A program made the position numbers and the translations under genes. This document shows, in pieces, positions 23,746-32,744 of a DNA stretch of 64,000 bases. Under the pieces are notes generated by a model. It ran no database searches, was not told the origin of the DNA, and saw nothing but the letters and a program-made list of their open reading frames with translations. Location: the NCBI RefSeq assembly GCF_014649375.1, contig NZ_BMSX01000010.1:1-64000 (forward strand), read 5' to 3'. The first letter of the stretch is position 1. Every line of letters starts with the position of its first letter. This DNA is from Streptomyces aurantiogriseus (GTDB taxonomy: Bacteria > Actinomycetota > Actinomycetes > Streptomycetales > Streptomycetaceae).

Positions 23746-25353
23746 ATGAGAGCCGCCGCCCTCTACCCGGCCGCCGGAGCCCTGCTCCTGACCACCCTCG
23801 CCGCCGCCCCGGCGGGCGGTGTTCCGAGCATCGGAGCCGGCGCCGACTCCGGCGTCGCGCTCGCCGTCGCCCGCGCCGCGGCACAGGGCGTCACCTTCGG
23901 GAAGTGCCCCGACGCGCGGGACCTGCCGAGCAGCATGCAGTGCGGCACGGTCTCCGTCCCGCTCGACTACGCCCAGCCGAACGGCAAGCAGATCAAGCTG
24001 ACCGTCAGCCGGGTGCGGGCCACCCACCGCGACCCGAACAACAGCAAGCGCCGGGTGCCCCGGCAGGGTGCGCTGGTCTTCAACCCGGGCGGGCCGGGCG
24101 GCTCCGGCCTGCGCTTCCCGCTGGTCGGGGTGCTGCCCGAGTGGAAGCGCCTCGGGGCCGCCTACGACCTGATCGGCTACGACCCGCGCGGGGTCGGCCG
24201 CTCGGCGCCGCTGTCCTGCCAGGACCCCCAGCACTTCGTCAAGGCGCCCTCACTCGCGCCGACGCACCCCTCGGAGACGTACAAGCAAGAGCAGGTGGCG
24301 CAGGCGAAGGCGTATGCGCGCGGCTGCGCGCAGCGGGCGGGCAGTGCGCTGCGGCACTACACCTCCCTGAACAACGCCCGCGACCTGGACGTCCTGCGGG
24401 CCGCGCTCGGGGAGCAGAAGCTTACGTTCCTGGGCGCGTCGTACGGCACCTACTTCGGCGCCCTGTACGCGACGCTGTTCCCCTCGCACGTGCGGCGGAT
24501 GGTGTTCGACGCGCCGGTGAACCCGGACCCCGCACAGATCTGGTACCGCAACAACCTGGCCCAGTCGGTGGCCTTCGAGAGCCGCTGGGCGGACTTCCGG
24601 GAGTGGGTCGCCAGGCACGACCGCGTGTACCGGCTGGGCAGAACCCCGGAGGCGGTGCTGCGCAGCTACGAGCGGGCGCGGGCGAGGCTCGCCGCCGCAC
24701 CGGCCGGCGGGAAGGTGGGGCCCGGGCAGCTGCAGGGCGCGTTCCTGCAGGCCGGGTACTACGACGACTTCTGGCCGTCCCGGGCCGAGGCGCTGTCGGC
24801 GTATCTGAAGGGCGACCCGAAGCCGCTGATCGCGCTGGCCTCGCCGGCCCAGGAGGCCGCGAAGGAGGCGGAGAACGCGAACGCCGTCTACACGGCCGTG
24901 GAGTGCAACGACGGGCCCTGGCCGACGGACTTCCGGGAGTGGGACCGGGACAACACCCGGCTCGCGCGGGTGGCCCCGTTCGAGACCTGGGACAACGTGT
25001 GGATGAACCTGCCGTGCGCCTACTGGACGGCGCAGCGGCAGAAGCCGCTGGACGTGCGGACCGGGCCGGGCGAGCTGCCGCCGACGCTGATCCTGGCCGC
25101 CGAGCGGGACGCGGCCGCCCCCTACGACGGCGCCCTCGAGATGCACCGGCGGCTGACCGGCTCGGTCCTGGTGACCGAGCGGGACGCCGGCGCCCACGGC
25201 ATCGCGGGCGGCGCGAACCGCTGCGTCAACGGCCACCTGGAGGCCTACCTGCTGGAAGGCCGGCTGCCGGTGCGGCGCGCGTCCTGCGCACCGCACCCCG
25301 AGCCGAAGCCGGCGGACCGCCCCGAGAAGGCGACGGCCCGGGCGAAGAGCTGA
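23746..25353 (+). CDS. Secreted tripeptidyl aminopeptidase, alpha/beta hydrolase (Tap/Slp family)
   Basis: This 535-residue exported peptidase has an N-terminal signal peptide (RAAALYPAAGALLLTTLAAA). The fold shows the oxyanion-loop motif LVFNPGGPGGSGLRF, the nucleophile elbow LTFLGASYGTYFGALY with Ser near residue 232, an Asp in LILAAERDAAAPYDG, and the catalytic His in RDAGAHGIAGG. A C-terminal Cys-containing cap and cysteine pair are typical of Streptomyces Tap, SlpD and SlpE, which clip tripeptides from protein N-termini. GAAGGGA precedes ATG 23746. Confidence 0.93.
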   Translation: MRAAALYPAAGALLLTTLAAAPAGGVPSIGAGADSGVALAVARAAAQGVTFGKCPDARDLPSSMQCGTVSVPLDYAQPNGKQIKLTVSRVRATHRDPNNSKRRVPRQGALVFNPGGPGGSGLRFPLVGVLPEWKRLGAAYDLIGYDPRGVGRSAPLSCQDPQHFVKAPSLAPTHPSETYKQEQVAQAKAYARGCAQRAGSALRHYTSLNNARDLDVLRAALGEQKLTFLGASYGTYFGALYATLFPSHVRRMVFDAPVNPDPAQIWYRNNLAQSVAFESRWADFREWVARHDRVYRLGRTPEAVLRSYERARARLAAAPAGGKVGPGQLQGAFLQAGYYDDFWPSRAEALSAYLKGDPKPLIALASPAQEAAKEAENANAVYTAVECNDGPWPTDFREWDRDNTRLARVAPFETWDNVWMNLPCAYWTAQRQKPLDVRTGPGELPPTLILAAERDAAAPYDGALEMHRRLTGSVLVTERDAGAHGIAGGANRCVNGHLEAYLLEGRLPVRRASCAPHPEPKPADRPEKATARAKS

Positions 25354-26085
25354 TCAGGCGAGCCCGGCGATCAGATCGGCCACCGACTTCCGGCGCCCGG
25401 TGAAGAAGGGGACCTCCTCGCGGACGTGCATACGGGCCTCGCTGGCGCGCAGGTGGCGCATGAGGTCGACGATGCGGTAGAGCTCGTCGGCCTCGAAGGC
25501 CAGGATCCACTCGTAGTCGCCCAGCGAGAACGAGGCGACCGTGTTGGCGCGGACGTCCGGGAAGCCGCGGGCCATCTTGCCGTGGTCGGCGAGCATGCGG
25601 CGGCGGTCCTCGTCGGGCAGCAGGTACCAGTCGTAGGAGCGCACGAACGGGTAGACGCTGACGTAGTCCCGGGGCGTCTCGTCGGCGAGGAACGCCGGGA
25701 TGTGCGAGCGGTTGAACTCGGCGGGGCGGTGCAGCGCCATGTTCGACCAGACCGGCGTCAGCGCGCGGCCCAGCCTGGTGCGCCGGAAGAGGTTGTACGC
25801 CTCCTGGAGCTGGTCGCTGGTCTCGGCGTGCCACCAGATCATGAGGTCGGCGTCGGCGCGCAGACCGGACAGGTCGTACGTGCCGCGGATCGTCACGTCC
25901 TTGGCGGCGAGCTGGTCGAACAGCTCCTGGACCTCGTCGGCGTAGCCGGTGCGGTCCTCGGGCAGCACGTCCTTCAGCTTGAAGACGGACCACAGCGTGT
26001 AGCGGATGACCTCGTTGAGGTCCTTGGCCAGCTTGCCCTTGTTCGGGATCCTGCCGGGCTCGGTGGTGGGGGCGTCGTCACTCAT
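25354..26085 (-). CDS. hemQ: HemQ, coproheme decarboxylase (chlorite-dismutase fold)
   Basis: This 243-residue enzyme of the coproporphyrin-dependent haem pathway converts coproheme to haem b by two peroxide-driven decarboxylations in the cytoplasm. Typical stretches are NEVIRYTLWSVFKL, DLMIWWHAETSDQLQEAYN, VSVYPFVRSYDWYLLPDEDR, DHGKMARGFPDVRANTVASF and SFSLGDYEWILAFE. ATG 26085 (MSDDAPTTE) is preferred, with AGGAG ten bases upstream; an ATG at 26094 overlaps the hemY stop. It follows hemY by five bases, so the two are one operon and act in consecutive stages. Confidence 0.95.
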   Translation of the reverse strand: MSDDAPTTEPGRIPNKGKLAKDLNEVIRYTLWSVFKLKDVLPEDRTGYADEVQELFDQLAAKDVTIRGTYDLSGLRADADLMIWWHAETSDQLQEAYNLFRRTRLGRALTPVWSNMALHRPAEFNRSHIPAFLADETPRDYVSVYPFVRSYDWYLLPDEDRRRMLADHGKMARGFPDVRANTVASFSLGDYEWILAFEADELYRIVDLMRHLRASEARMHVREEVPFFTGRRKSVADLIAGLA

Positions 26086-26090
26086 GGTTC

Positions 26091-27635
26091 TCATTCTCCT
26101 GCTCCGCCGTGCAGACTTTGCACGGGGTGGGCGGTGAGCTCCTGCACAGCGCGCAGGTCACCGCCGATCTGGTCGACGGCCGCGGAGGCGCTCGCGATGC
26201 AGGCCGGGATGCCGACCCCGTCGTACGGGGCGCCGCACACGGCGAGGCCGGGCAGCTTGGCTACGTGCTCGCGGATGCGGGCCACGCGCGCGTGGTGGCC
26301 GACCGGGTACTGGGGCAGGCCGTCCGTCCAGCGGGTGACGCGGGTGGCGAGGGGCCTGGCGTCCAGCCCGGTGGCCGCCTCGAGGTCGTGCCGGGAGACG
26401 TCGACGAGGTCGGCGTCCTCCCGCTGGAGGATCTCCGTCTCGCCGTACCGCCCGACGGAGGTGCGCAGCACGATCACGTCCGGGTCCTCGTCGGCGATCC
26501 AGCCCCACTTCTGGGAGGCGAAGGTGGACGCCTTGATGGTGCGGCCGTCGACGGGCGGGACGAGGAAGCCGCTGCCGTCGGGCAGGGCGGCCTCGGAGCG
26601 GCGGTAGGCGAGGGTGACCAGGGCCATGGAGGCGTACTCGACGGTGCGCAGCTCGGCGGCGGCCTCGGGGGACTCGGCGGACAGCAGATCGGCGGCGACG
26701 GGCGCGGGGACGGCGACGATCACGGCGTCGGCGTACAGCACCCGCTCCCCGGCGACGATCCGCCAGACCGGGTGCGGCCGCGCCGCCGCGTGGGCGCGGT
26801 CGGGCGAGTCACCGGGCGCGCCCGTGCCCGCCTCGCTCCCTTCGCCGGCGGCCGGCGCGGTCACTCTGCGCAGCTCCGTCACCGGCGCTCCGGTGACGAT
26901 CTCGCCGCCCCGTGCGCGGACCGACTCCGCGACCGCGAGCGGGAGTCGGCCCACGCCGCCCTCGACGCCCATGAACACCGGGCCGGTCTGCCGGCTCGCG
27001 ACGGCCTTCGCCTGGATCTCGCGGACGGCCTCCGTCAACGACGTACGGGTCCGCGCGGCCTGGTACAGCTGGGGGACGGCCGAGCGCATCGAGATGCGGT
27101 AGGCGTCACCGGCGTAGACCCCGCCCAGCAGCGGCTCGACGAGACGGTCGACGACCTCGCGGCCCAGCCGCGCCGCCACGTACTCCCCGACCGCCACGTC
27201 CTCGCCGACCTCCGTGCGCGGCAGGTCGGCGTCGCGCTCGATACGGGCGAGGCCCTCGTCGGACAGGACGCCGGAGAGGGCGGCCGCGGTGCCGGGGACG
27301 CCCATGACATGGCCCTTGGGCATGGGGCGCAGGGCGCCGCGGGTCCAGATCGAGGCCGTCGCGGTGGCCGGCGGCCGAAGGCGGTCGCCGAGGCCCACCT
27401 CGCGCGCGAGGGCGACCGCCTCGGGGCGGCGGGCCAGCATCGACTCGGCGCCCAGGTCGACCCGTACGCCCGCGATCTCCCCGGGCAGCAGTTTGCCGCC
27501 GACCCGGTCCGAGGCCTCCAGCACGGTCACGCGTCTGCCGCCGTCCAGCAGCCGGTGGGCCGCCGCGAGGCCGGCGATCCCACCCCCGATGACGACGGCG
27601 TGCCCCGCTCCCGTGCCTGTGTCCGCTTCGCGCAT
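26091..27635 (-). CDS. hemY: HemY, coproporphyrinogen III oxidase (protoporphyrinogen oxidase type, FAD)
   Basis: This 514-residue flavoprotein has the dinucleotide-binding start HAVVIGGGIAGLAAAHRLLD, then RVTVLEASDRVGGKLLPGE, and the C-terminal FAD motif PGLAVCGAPYDGVGIPACIA. In Actinobacteria the enzyme oxidises coproporphyrinogen III to coproporphyrin III with O2. A Gly/Glu/Ala/Pro-rich insertion of about 30 residues (about 255-285) interrupts the fold and looks lineage-specific. Its stop lies next to the hemQ start. The remaining known genes of the route are outside the window except hemE at 31.5-32.6 kb. Confidence 0.93.
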   Translation of the reverse strand: MREADTGTGAGHAVVIGGGIAGLAAAHRLLDGGRRVTVLEASDRVGGKLLPGEIAGVRVDLGAESMLARRPEAVALAREVGLGDRLRPPATATASIWTRGALRPMPKGHVMGVPGTAAALSGVLSDEGLARIERDADLPRTEVGEDVAVGEYVAARLGREVVDRLVEPLLGGVYAGDAYRISMRSAVPQLYQAARTRTSLTEAVREIQAKAVASRQTGPVFMGVEGGVGRLPLAVAESVRARGGEIVTGAPVTELRRVTAPAAGEGSEAGTGAPGDSPDRAHAAARPHPVWRIVAGERVLYADAVIVAVPAPVAADLLSAESPEAAAELRTVEYASMALVTLAYRRSEAALPDGSGFLVPPVDGRTIKASTFASQKWGWIADEDPDVIVLRTSVGRYGETEILQREDADLVDVSRHDLEAATGLDARPLATRVTRWTDGLPQYPVGHHARVARIREHVAKLPGLAVCGAPYDGVGIPACIASASAAVDQIGGDLRAVQELTAHPVQSLHGGAGE

Positions 27636-27819
27636 GATCCCACTCTCTCAAACGCCACTGACACTCCCGACAGGGCCGTTCGGCCCTCCCGCCCGGACCG
27701 GTGTGCCCGGGCCGAGTCCCGACCGTGACCGCATCGGAACCGTGCGCGGCCAACGTCCCGCCGCGCCCCGGCGTCGAAGAAGCGTCAGTGGTTCCACGAC
27801 CCTCGGGGGGTACACCCAC

Positions 27820-28761
27820 ATGCGCACACGACGTTCCGTACGACCACTGCACGCCCTGGCGGGGCTCCTGCTCGCCACCACGGTCGCGCTCGCCGGATGC
27901 AGCGGCGCGGACGACTCGGCCGGCGGCAGCTCCAAGGCGAACGACGAGGCGGCCGCCGCGGACGCCGGCGCGGCAGAGGCCGGTGTGGCGGAGGGCGGCA
28001 AGCAGGGCGCGGGCGCGAGCGGGTCGAAGCCCAGCGCGGCCCCGAAGCTGCCCGTGAACCGCATCATCCGCACCGCGACCCTGACCGTGCAGGTCAAGGA
28101 CGTGCCGAAGGCCCTCGACGAGGCCCGCGCCGCCACCGAGAACGCGGGCGGCTACGTCGGCGACGAGACCACCACCCGCGACGAGGAGGGCGCCGAGCAC
28201 ACCCGGGTCGTCCTGCGCGTGCCCGTCGAGAAGTACGACGACGTCCTCGCCGGTCTCCAGGGGGCGGGCAAGCTCCTGGAGCGCACGGCGAAGGCGCAGG
28301 ACGTCACCGACCAGGTCGTCGACGTCGAGAGCCGCATCACCTCGCAGCGCGCCAGCGTCGCCCGGATCCGCGAACTGATGGACCAGGCGACCAAGCTGAG
28401 CGATGTGGTCACCCTGGAGGGGGAGTTGAGCCGCCGGGAGGCCGACCTGGAGGCGCTGCTCGCCCAGCAGGCGTCCCTGAAGGACCGCACCAGCATGGCC
28501 ACCATCACGCTGACCCTGTCCGAGAAGCCGGTGGTGAAGAAGCCGAAGGAGGACGAAGAGCCCGGCTTCCTGGACGCGCTCGCGGGCGGCTGGGACGCGT
28601 TGGTGACGTTGCTGCGCTGGATCGCCGTCGTGTTCGGCGCGGTGCTGCCGTTCGCCGCGGTGGCCCTCGTGCTGCTGCTGGTGTGGCTGCGGCTGCTCCG
28701 GGGCCGGCGCCGGACGACGCCCGGCGAGGCCGAGGAGGACTCAAACGCCGCCCGCCCGTAG
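27820..28761 (+). CDS. DUF4349 lipoprotein
   Basis: This 313-residue envelope protein has a lipobox (LLLATTVALAGCSG, lipid Cys near 27), an Ala/Gly/Lys-rich flexible segment, then a DUF4349 domain: NRIIRTATLTVQVKDVPKAL, then GGYVGDETTTRDEEG, then VVLRVPVEKYDDVLAGLQG. A coiled coil (about 170-230) follows, then a C-terminal membrane helix (about 265-292) with a short basic tail. It would thus be anchored at both ends. Function unknown; the family is common in Gram-positive envelopes. GGGGGGT precedes ATG 27820. It is divergent from hemY. Confidence 0.88.
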   Translation: MRTRRSVRPLHALAGLLLATTVALAGCSGADDSAGGSSKANDEAAAADAGAAEAGVAEGGKQGAGASGSKPSAAPKLPVNRIIRTATLTVQVKDVPKALDEARAATENAGGYVGDETTTRDEEGAEHTRVVLRVPVEKYDDVLAGLQGAGKLLERTAKAQDVTDQVVDVESRITSQRASVARIRELMDQATKLSDVVTLEGELSRREADLEALLAQQASLKDRTSMATITLTLSEKPVVKKPKEDEEPGFLDALAGGWDALVTLLRWIAVVFGAVLPFAAVALVLLLVWLRLLRGRRRTTPGEAEEDSNAARP

Positions 28762-28770
28762 CGTGTTCGC

Positions 28771-30177
28771 ATGAGCATGAGCGAGAGCGCGCGCCAGGGT
28801 AACTCCGGGCGGGAGCGGCTGGTCGTGATCGGCGGGGACGCCGCGGGCATGTCCGCGGCGTCCCAGGCCCGCCGGCTGAAGGGCCCCGACGAGCTGGAGA
28901 TCGTGGCGTTCGAACGCGGCCACTTCACGTCCTACTCCGCGTGCGGCATCCCGTACTGGGTCGGGGGTGACGTCACCGAACGGGACGCCCTGATCGCCCG
29001 CACGCCCGAGGAGCACCGCGCGCGCGGGATCGACCTGCGCCTGCGCACCGAGGTCACGGAGATCGACGTGGCCCGGCAGCGGGTACACGCGCGTGACGTC
29101 GACTCCGGGGCGGAGTCCTGGACGTCGTACGACAAGCTCGTCCTCGCGACCGGGGCCCGGCCGATCCGGCCGGACATGCCGGGGGCCGACGCCGAGGGCG
29201 TGCACGGGGTGCAGACGCTGGACGACGGGCAGGAGCTGCTCGACACGCTCACGCGTACGCGTGGCAGGCATGCGGTGGTGGTCGGGGCGGGCTACATCGG
29301 CGTGGAGATGGCCGAGGCGCTCATCAACCGCGGTTACCTGGTGACGGTCGTCAACCGGGGCAGCGAGCCGATGTCGACCCTCGACCCGGACATGGGCCGG
29401 CTGGTGCACGAGGCCATGGAGGGCCTCGGCATCACGATGGTGAACGACGCCGAGGTCACCAAGCTGCTCACCGACGACGACGGCCGCGTCCGGGCGGTCG
29501 TCACGCAGGACGCCGAGTACCCGGCGGACGTGGTGGTCCTCGGCATCGGCGTCCGCCCGGAGACCGGTCTCGCCGAGGCCGCCGGTCTCCCCCTCGGAGC
29601 CCACGGCGGCCTCCTCACCGACCTGGCGATGCGGGTGCGCGGCCACGCGAACATCTGGGCCGGCGGCGACTGCGTCGAGGTCCTCGACCTGGTCTCGGGC
29701 CAGGAACGCCACATCGCCCTCGGGACCCACGCCAACAAGCACGGCCAGGTCATCGGCACCAACGTCGGCGGCGGCTACGCCACCTTCCCCGGCGTCGTCG
29801 GCACGGCCGTCAGCAAGGTCTGCGACCTCGAGATCGCCCGCACGGGCCTCCGCGAGAAGGACGCCCGCAGGGCCGGCCTGCAGTACGAGACGGTCACCAT
29901 CGAATCCACCAGCCGCGCCGGCTACTACCCCGGCGCCTCCCCCATGACGGTCAAGATGCTCGCCGAGCGCCGGACGGGACGGCTGCTGGGCGTGCAGATC
30001 GTGGGCAGGGAGGGCGCGGGCAAGCGGGTCGACATCGCGGCGGTCGCCCTGACGGCCGGCATGACGGTGGAACAGATGACGGCCTTGGACCTGGGGTACG
30101 CGCCGCCGTTCAGCCCGGTGTGGGATCCGGTGCTGGTGGCGGCAAGAAAAGCAGCGGCAAAAGTACGGAACTTGTAG
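28771..30177 (+). CDS. FAD-dependent pyridine-nucleotide disulfide oxidoreductase, CoA-disulfide-reductase-like
   Basis: This 468-residue flavoprotein has an FAD-binding start (RLVVIGGDAAGMSAASQARR), a redox Cys in SYSACGIPYWVGG as in CoA-disulfide reductases and NADH oxidases, an NAD(P)H site (HAVVVGAGYIGVEMAEAL), the second FAD motif NIWAGGDCVEV and a dimerisation domain (about 340-465). It probably reduces a small disulfide, polysulfide or O2. The stop TAG of the previous gene forms part of TAGCGT, which lies six bases before the ATG; with no ribosome-binding site, the message is probably leaderless. Confidence 0.88.
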   Translation: MSMSESARQGNSGRERLVVIGGDAAGMSAASQARRLKGPDELEIVAFERGHFTSYSACGIPYWVGGDVTERDALIARTPEEHRARGIDLRLRTEVTEIDVARQRVHARDVDSGAESWTSYDKLVLATGARPIRPDMPGADAEGVHGVQTLDDGQELLDTLTRTRGRHAVVVGAGYIGVEMAEALINRGYLVTVVNRGSEPMSTLDPDMGRLVHEAMEGLGITMVNDAEVTKLLTDDDGRVRAVVTQDAEYPADVVVLGIGVRPETGLAEAAGLPLGAHGGLLTDLAMRVRGHANIWAGGDCVEVLDLVSGQERHIALGTHANKHGQVIGTNVGGGYATFPGVVGTAVSKVCDLEIARTGLREKDARRAGLQYETVTIESTSRAGYYPGASPMTVKMLAERRTGRLLGVQIVGREGAGKRVDIAAVALTAGMTVEQMTALDLGYAPPFSPVWDPVLVAARKAAAKVRNL

Positions 30178-30201
30178 GGAACAGCAGGTCAGCCAACGTG
30201 A

Positions 30202-30280
30202 AGGGGCGCGGGGCTGCATCGATGTGCGGCTCCGCCGCGTGGGCGCGACCAGCCACAGTCGACCCGCACCCCGAAGACCA
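30202..30280. repeat. Dispersed intergenic repeat, copy 2
   Basis: From aggggcgcggggctgcatcg through tgcggctccgccgcgtgggc to gcgaccagccac, this copy matches copy 3 (55792) over about 54 bases with two differences. It ends gacccgcaccccgaaga, a shortened version of the tail of the other copies. It fills the gap between the converging oxidoreductase and small-protein genes. Confidence 0.82.
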
Positions 30281-30281
30281 C

Positions 30282-30551
30282 CTAAGCAGTCCCGGTGAGC
30301 CGCGGCAGAGCAGAAACCGCAGCCGCCGCAGGCTGCTCCGCCGGCTTCGCATGCGCAGCCGCAGCGGGCCGCGACCGCAGCCGGTGGCTGACAGCCTCGT
30401 CCAGCGTCACCGGCCGCTGCATCTGCGAAGCGAGCCGTCCCGCCTCCTGGCCGAGCCGTGCCACGTCCTCCCAGGGGAGGCGGATCACGAGCGCGATCTC
30501 GGCCTCGCCGTCGGGCGTGGCGTGCAGGGGAGGGGTAACCCGGTCGTTCAT
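30282..30551 (-). CDS. Small conserved protein of unknown function
   Basis: This 89-residue protein starts at an ATG with GAGGAA upstream. It has a short central stretch (EIALVIRLPWEDVARLGQEA) followed by amphipathic helices (RLASQMQRPVTLDEAVSHRL), then an Ala/Pro-rich tail. The shape suggests a small regulatory or accessory helix bundle; no family is recognised. It converges on the flavoprotein gene and is divergent from the rhomboid gene. Confidence 0.65.
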   Translation of the reverse strand: MNDRVTPPLHATPDGEAEIALVIRLPWEDVARLGQEAGRLASQMQRPVTLDEAVSHRLRSRPAAAAHAKPAEQPAAAAVSALPRLTGTA

Positions 30552-30685
30552 CGTCTGTTCCTCACGTCGTCCCCGCGACCCGCCTTCCCCGGGTCACGGG
30601 CGGTTGCCGAGACATACGCAGGGCCCGGGCGCCCCGTTCACCGCGGGCACCGATTCGCCGAACGGATCGGGGGCAGTACTTCCTT

Positions 30686-31498
30686 GTGGTCATCCCCGTC
30701 CATGACGTGAATCCCGCGCGCCGTACCCCGGTGGTGACGTACGCGCTGATCGCCGTGAACGTCTTCGTGTTCCTCTTCATGCCCGGCCTGTCCGGCTCCG
30801 TGGCCGGCGACAGCACCCTGGCGCAGACGTGTCATCTGCACGCCTTCCTGGAGCACTACGCGGCCGTGCCGCGCGAGTTGATCCATGATCAGCTGCCCCG
30901 GCTCGTCCCCACGGGCGACGTGCGGGACGGCGGCTGTGTGCTGGCCCCGCCGGGCTACGAAAAGTCTCCGCAGCTGAGCGTGTTCACCGCGATGTTCCTG
31001 CACGGCGGCTGGCTGCATCTGCTGGGCAACATGCTGTTCCTGCTGATCTTCGGCAACAACATCGAGGACCGCATGGGCCACGTCCGCTTCGCGCTGTTCT
31101 ACGTCGCCTGCGGCTACGCGGCCTCGTACGGTTTCGCCCTTCTGAACGCCGAGTCGGCCGATCCGCTGATCGGGGCATCGGGGGCGATCGCGGGGGTGCT
31201 GGGGGCCTATCTGGTGCTGTATCCGAAGGCCAGGGTGTGGGTCCTCGTCCCGTTCCTGATCTTCCTGCCGCTGAGGCTGCCGGCCTGGCTGGTGCTGGGC
31301 TTCTGGTTCGTGCTCCAGGCGGTGTACTCCTCCGGCGAGGGCGTCTCCGACGCGGGCACGGTGGCGTACGCCGCGCACATCGTGGGCTTCCTCGCGGGCA
31401 TGCTGCTCGCCTGGCCGCTCAAGCCGGGCACACCCCCGCCGCCGGAACCGCGCGGCCTGCTGTTCGGCAGGCGCGCGCGGCCCCGGCACACATGGTGA
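30686..31498 (+). CDS. Rhomboid-family intramembrane serine protease
   Basis: This 270-residue membrane protein has about six helices. Landmarks are PVVTYALIAVNVFVFLFM (first helix), FTAMFLHGGWLHLLGNMLFL with the conserved His and Asn (second), the catalytic Ser in PLIGASGAIAGVLGAYLV, and the catalytic His in AYAAHIVGFLAGMLLAW. Rhomboids cut single-span membrane proteins within the bilayer. The loop after the first helix is long (about 35-95, with two Cys). GTG 30686 is the likely start, without a strong ribosome-binding site. Confidence 0.92.
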   Translation: MVIPVHDVNPARRTPVVTYALIAVNVFVFLFMPGLSGSVAGDSTLAQTCHLHAFLEHYAAVPRELIHDQLPRLVPTGDVRDGGCVLAPPGYEKSPQLSVFTAMFLHGGWLHLLGNMLFLLIFGNNIEDRMGHVRFALFYVACGYAASYGFALLNAESADPLIGASGAIAGVLGAYLVLYPKARVWVLVPFLIFLPLRLPAWLVLGFWFVLQAVYSSGEGVSDAGTVAYAAHIVGFLAGMLLAWPLKPGTPPPPEPRGLLFGRRARPRHTW

Positions 31499-31512
31499 GC
31501 GCCTGAGAAGTC

Positions 31513-32580
31513 CTAGCGAGCCGTCTGCGTGTGGACGTACTCCACGAGCCGGGTCAGTGCGTCCGGGTCGGTGGACGGCATGACGCCGTGGCCGAGGTTG
31601 AAGACGTGGCCCTCCAGACCGGCCGCCGCCTGAAGCACCTCGCGGGTCTTGGTCTCGACGGCCTCGGTGGAGGAGAACAGCACGGTCGGGTCGAGGTTGC
31701 CCTGGAGCGCCTTGCCGGGGCCGACGCGGCGGGCGGCCTCGTCGAGCGGGACGCGCCAGTCGACGCCGACGACGTCCGCGCCGGCCTCGCCCATCAGCTT
31801 CAGCAGCTCACCGGTGCCGACGCCGAAGTGGATGCGCGGGACGCCGTACCCGGCGACGGCGTCGAAGACCTTCGCGGAGGCGGGCATCACCGAGCGGCGG
31901 TAGTCGGCCGGTGCCAGGGCGCCGACCCAGGAGTCGAACAGCTGGACCGCGCTCGCGCCCGCCTCGATCTGCACCTTCAGGAACGCGGCCGTGATGTCCG
32001 CGAGCCGGTCCAGCAGCTCGGCCCACAGCTCGGGGTCGCCGTACATCATCGCCTTGGCGTTCTCGTACGTGCGCGACGGTCCGCCCTCGACGAGGTAGCT
32101 CGCGAGGGTGAAAGGCGCGCCCGCGAAACCGATGAGGGGGGTGGAGCCGAGCTCGCGGGTCAGCAGGCCGATCGCCTCGGTGACGTAGGAGACGTCCTCG
32201 GGGGTGAGGTCACGCAGTTGCGCGAGATCGGCGCGGGTGCGGATCGGATGCTCGACGACCGGGCCGACGCCGGGCTTGATGTCGAGGTCGATGCCGATGG
32301 CCTTGAGCGGGACGACGATGTCGCTGAAGTAGATCGCCGCGTCCACGTTGTGCCGGCGCACGGGCTGCAGCGTGATCTCGGTGACCAGCTCGGGCCGCAT
32401 GCAGGACTCGAGCATCGGGATGCCCTCGCGGACCTTGCGGTACTCCGGCAGGGAGCGCCCGGCCTGCCGCATGAACCACACGGGTGTGTGCGGCACGGGT
32501 TCCCGCCTGCACGCCTTCAGGAAGGGGCTGTCGTACGTCGCTGTCGGCTGCCGGCCCGCGGTGCTCTCGTTCACGCTCAC
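31513..32580 (-). CDS. hemE: Uroporphyrinogen decarboxylase HemE
   Basis: This 355-residue cytoplasmic enzyme removes four carboxyl groups from uroporphyrinogen III to give coproporphyrinogen III, the substrate of HemY. Signatures are HTPVWFMRQAGRSLPEYR (substrate-binding Arg residues), DAAIYFSDIVVPLKAIGID with the catalytic Asp, GFAGAPFTLASYLVEG, LFDSWVGALAP and FNLGHGVMPSTDP. The start GTG (32580) has no ribosome-binding site; GAGACT lies seven bases upstream, so the transcript may be leaderless. It is divergent from the DUF3000 gene, with 164 bases between the starts. Confidence 0.96.
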   Translation of the reverse strand: MSVNESTAGRQPTATYDSPFLKACRREPVPHTPVWFMRQAGRSLPEYRKVREGIPMLESCMRPELVTEITLQPVRRHNVDAAIYFSDIVVPLKAIGIDLDIKPGVGPVVEHPIRTRADLAQLRDLTPEDVSYVTEAIGLLTRELGSTPLIGFAGAPFTLASYLVEGGPSRTYENAKAMMYGDPELWAELLDRLADITAAFLKVQIEAGASAVQLFDSWVGALAPADYRRSVMPASAKVFDAVAGYGVPRIHFGVGTGELLKLMGEAGADVVGVDWRVPLDEAARRVGPGKALQGNLDPTVLFSSTEAVETKTREVLQAAAGLEGHVFNLGHGVMPSTDPDALTRLVEYVHTQTAR

Positions 32581-32744
32581 GACGGCAAGTCTCGCACGGC
32601 GCCGGAGGCGGTGGGGCCGCCCCCTGCCGCCCCCCTGCCGGGCCCGCGACCCGTGCGCGTGTTCGCCCAGCGCGCAGCCCCCCAGGTCCCGCGGGCGGGT
32701 GTCTTGCCCTGCGCGAAGCTCCCGTTCCCCTTAATCTTCCCCGC

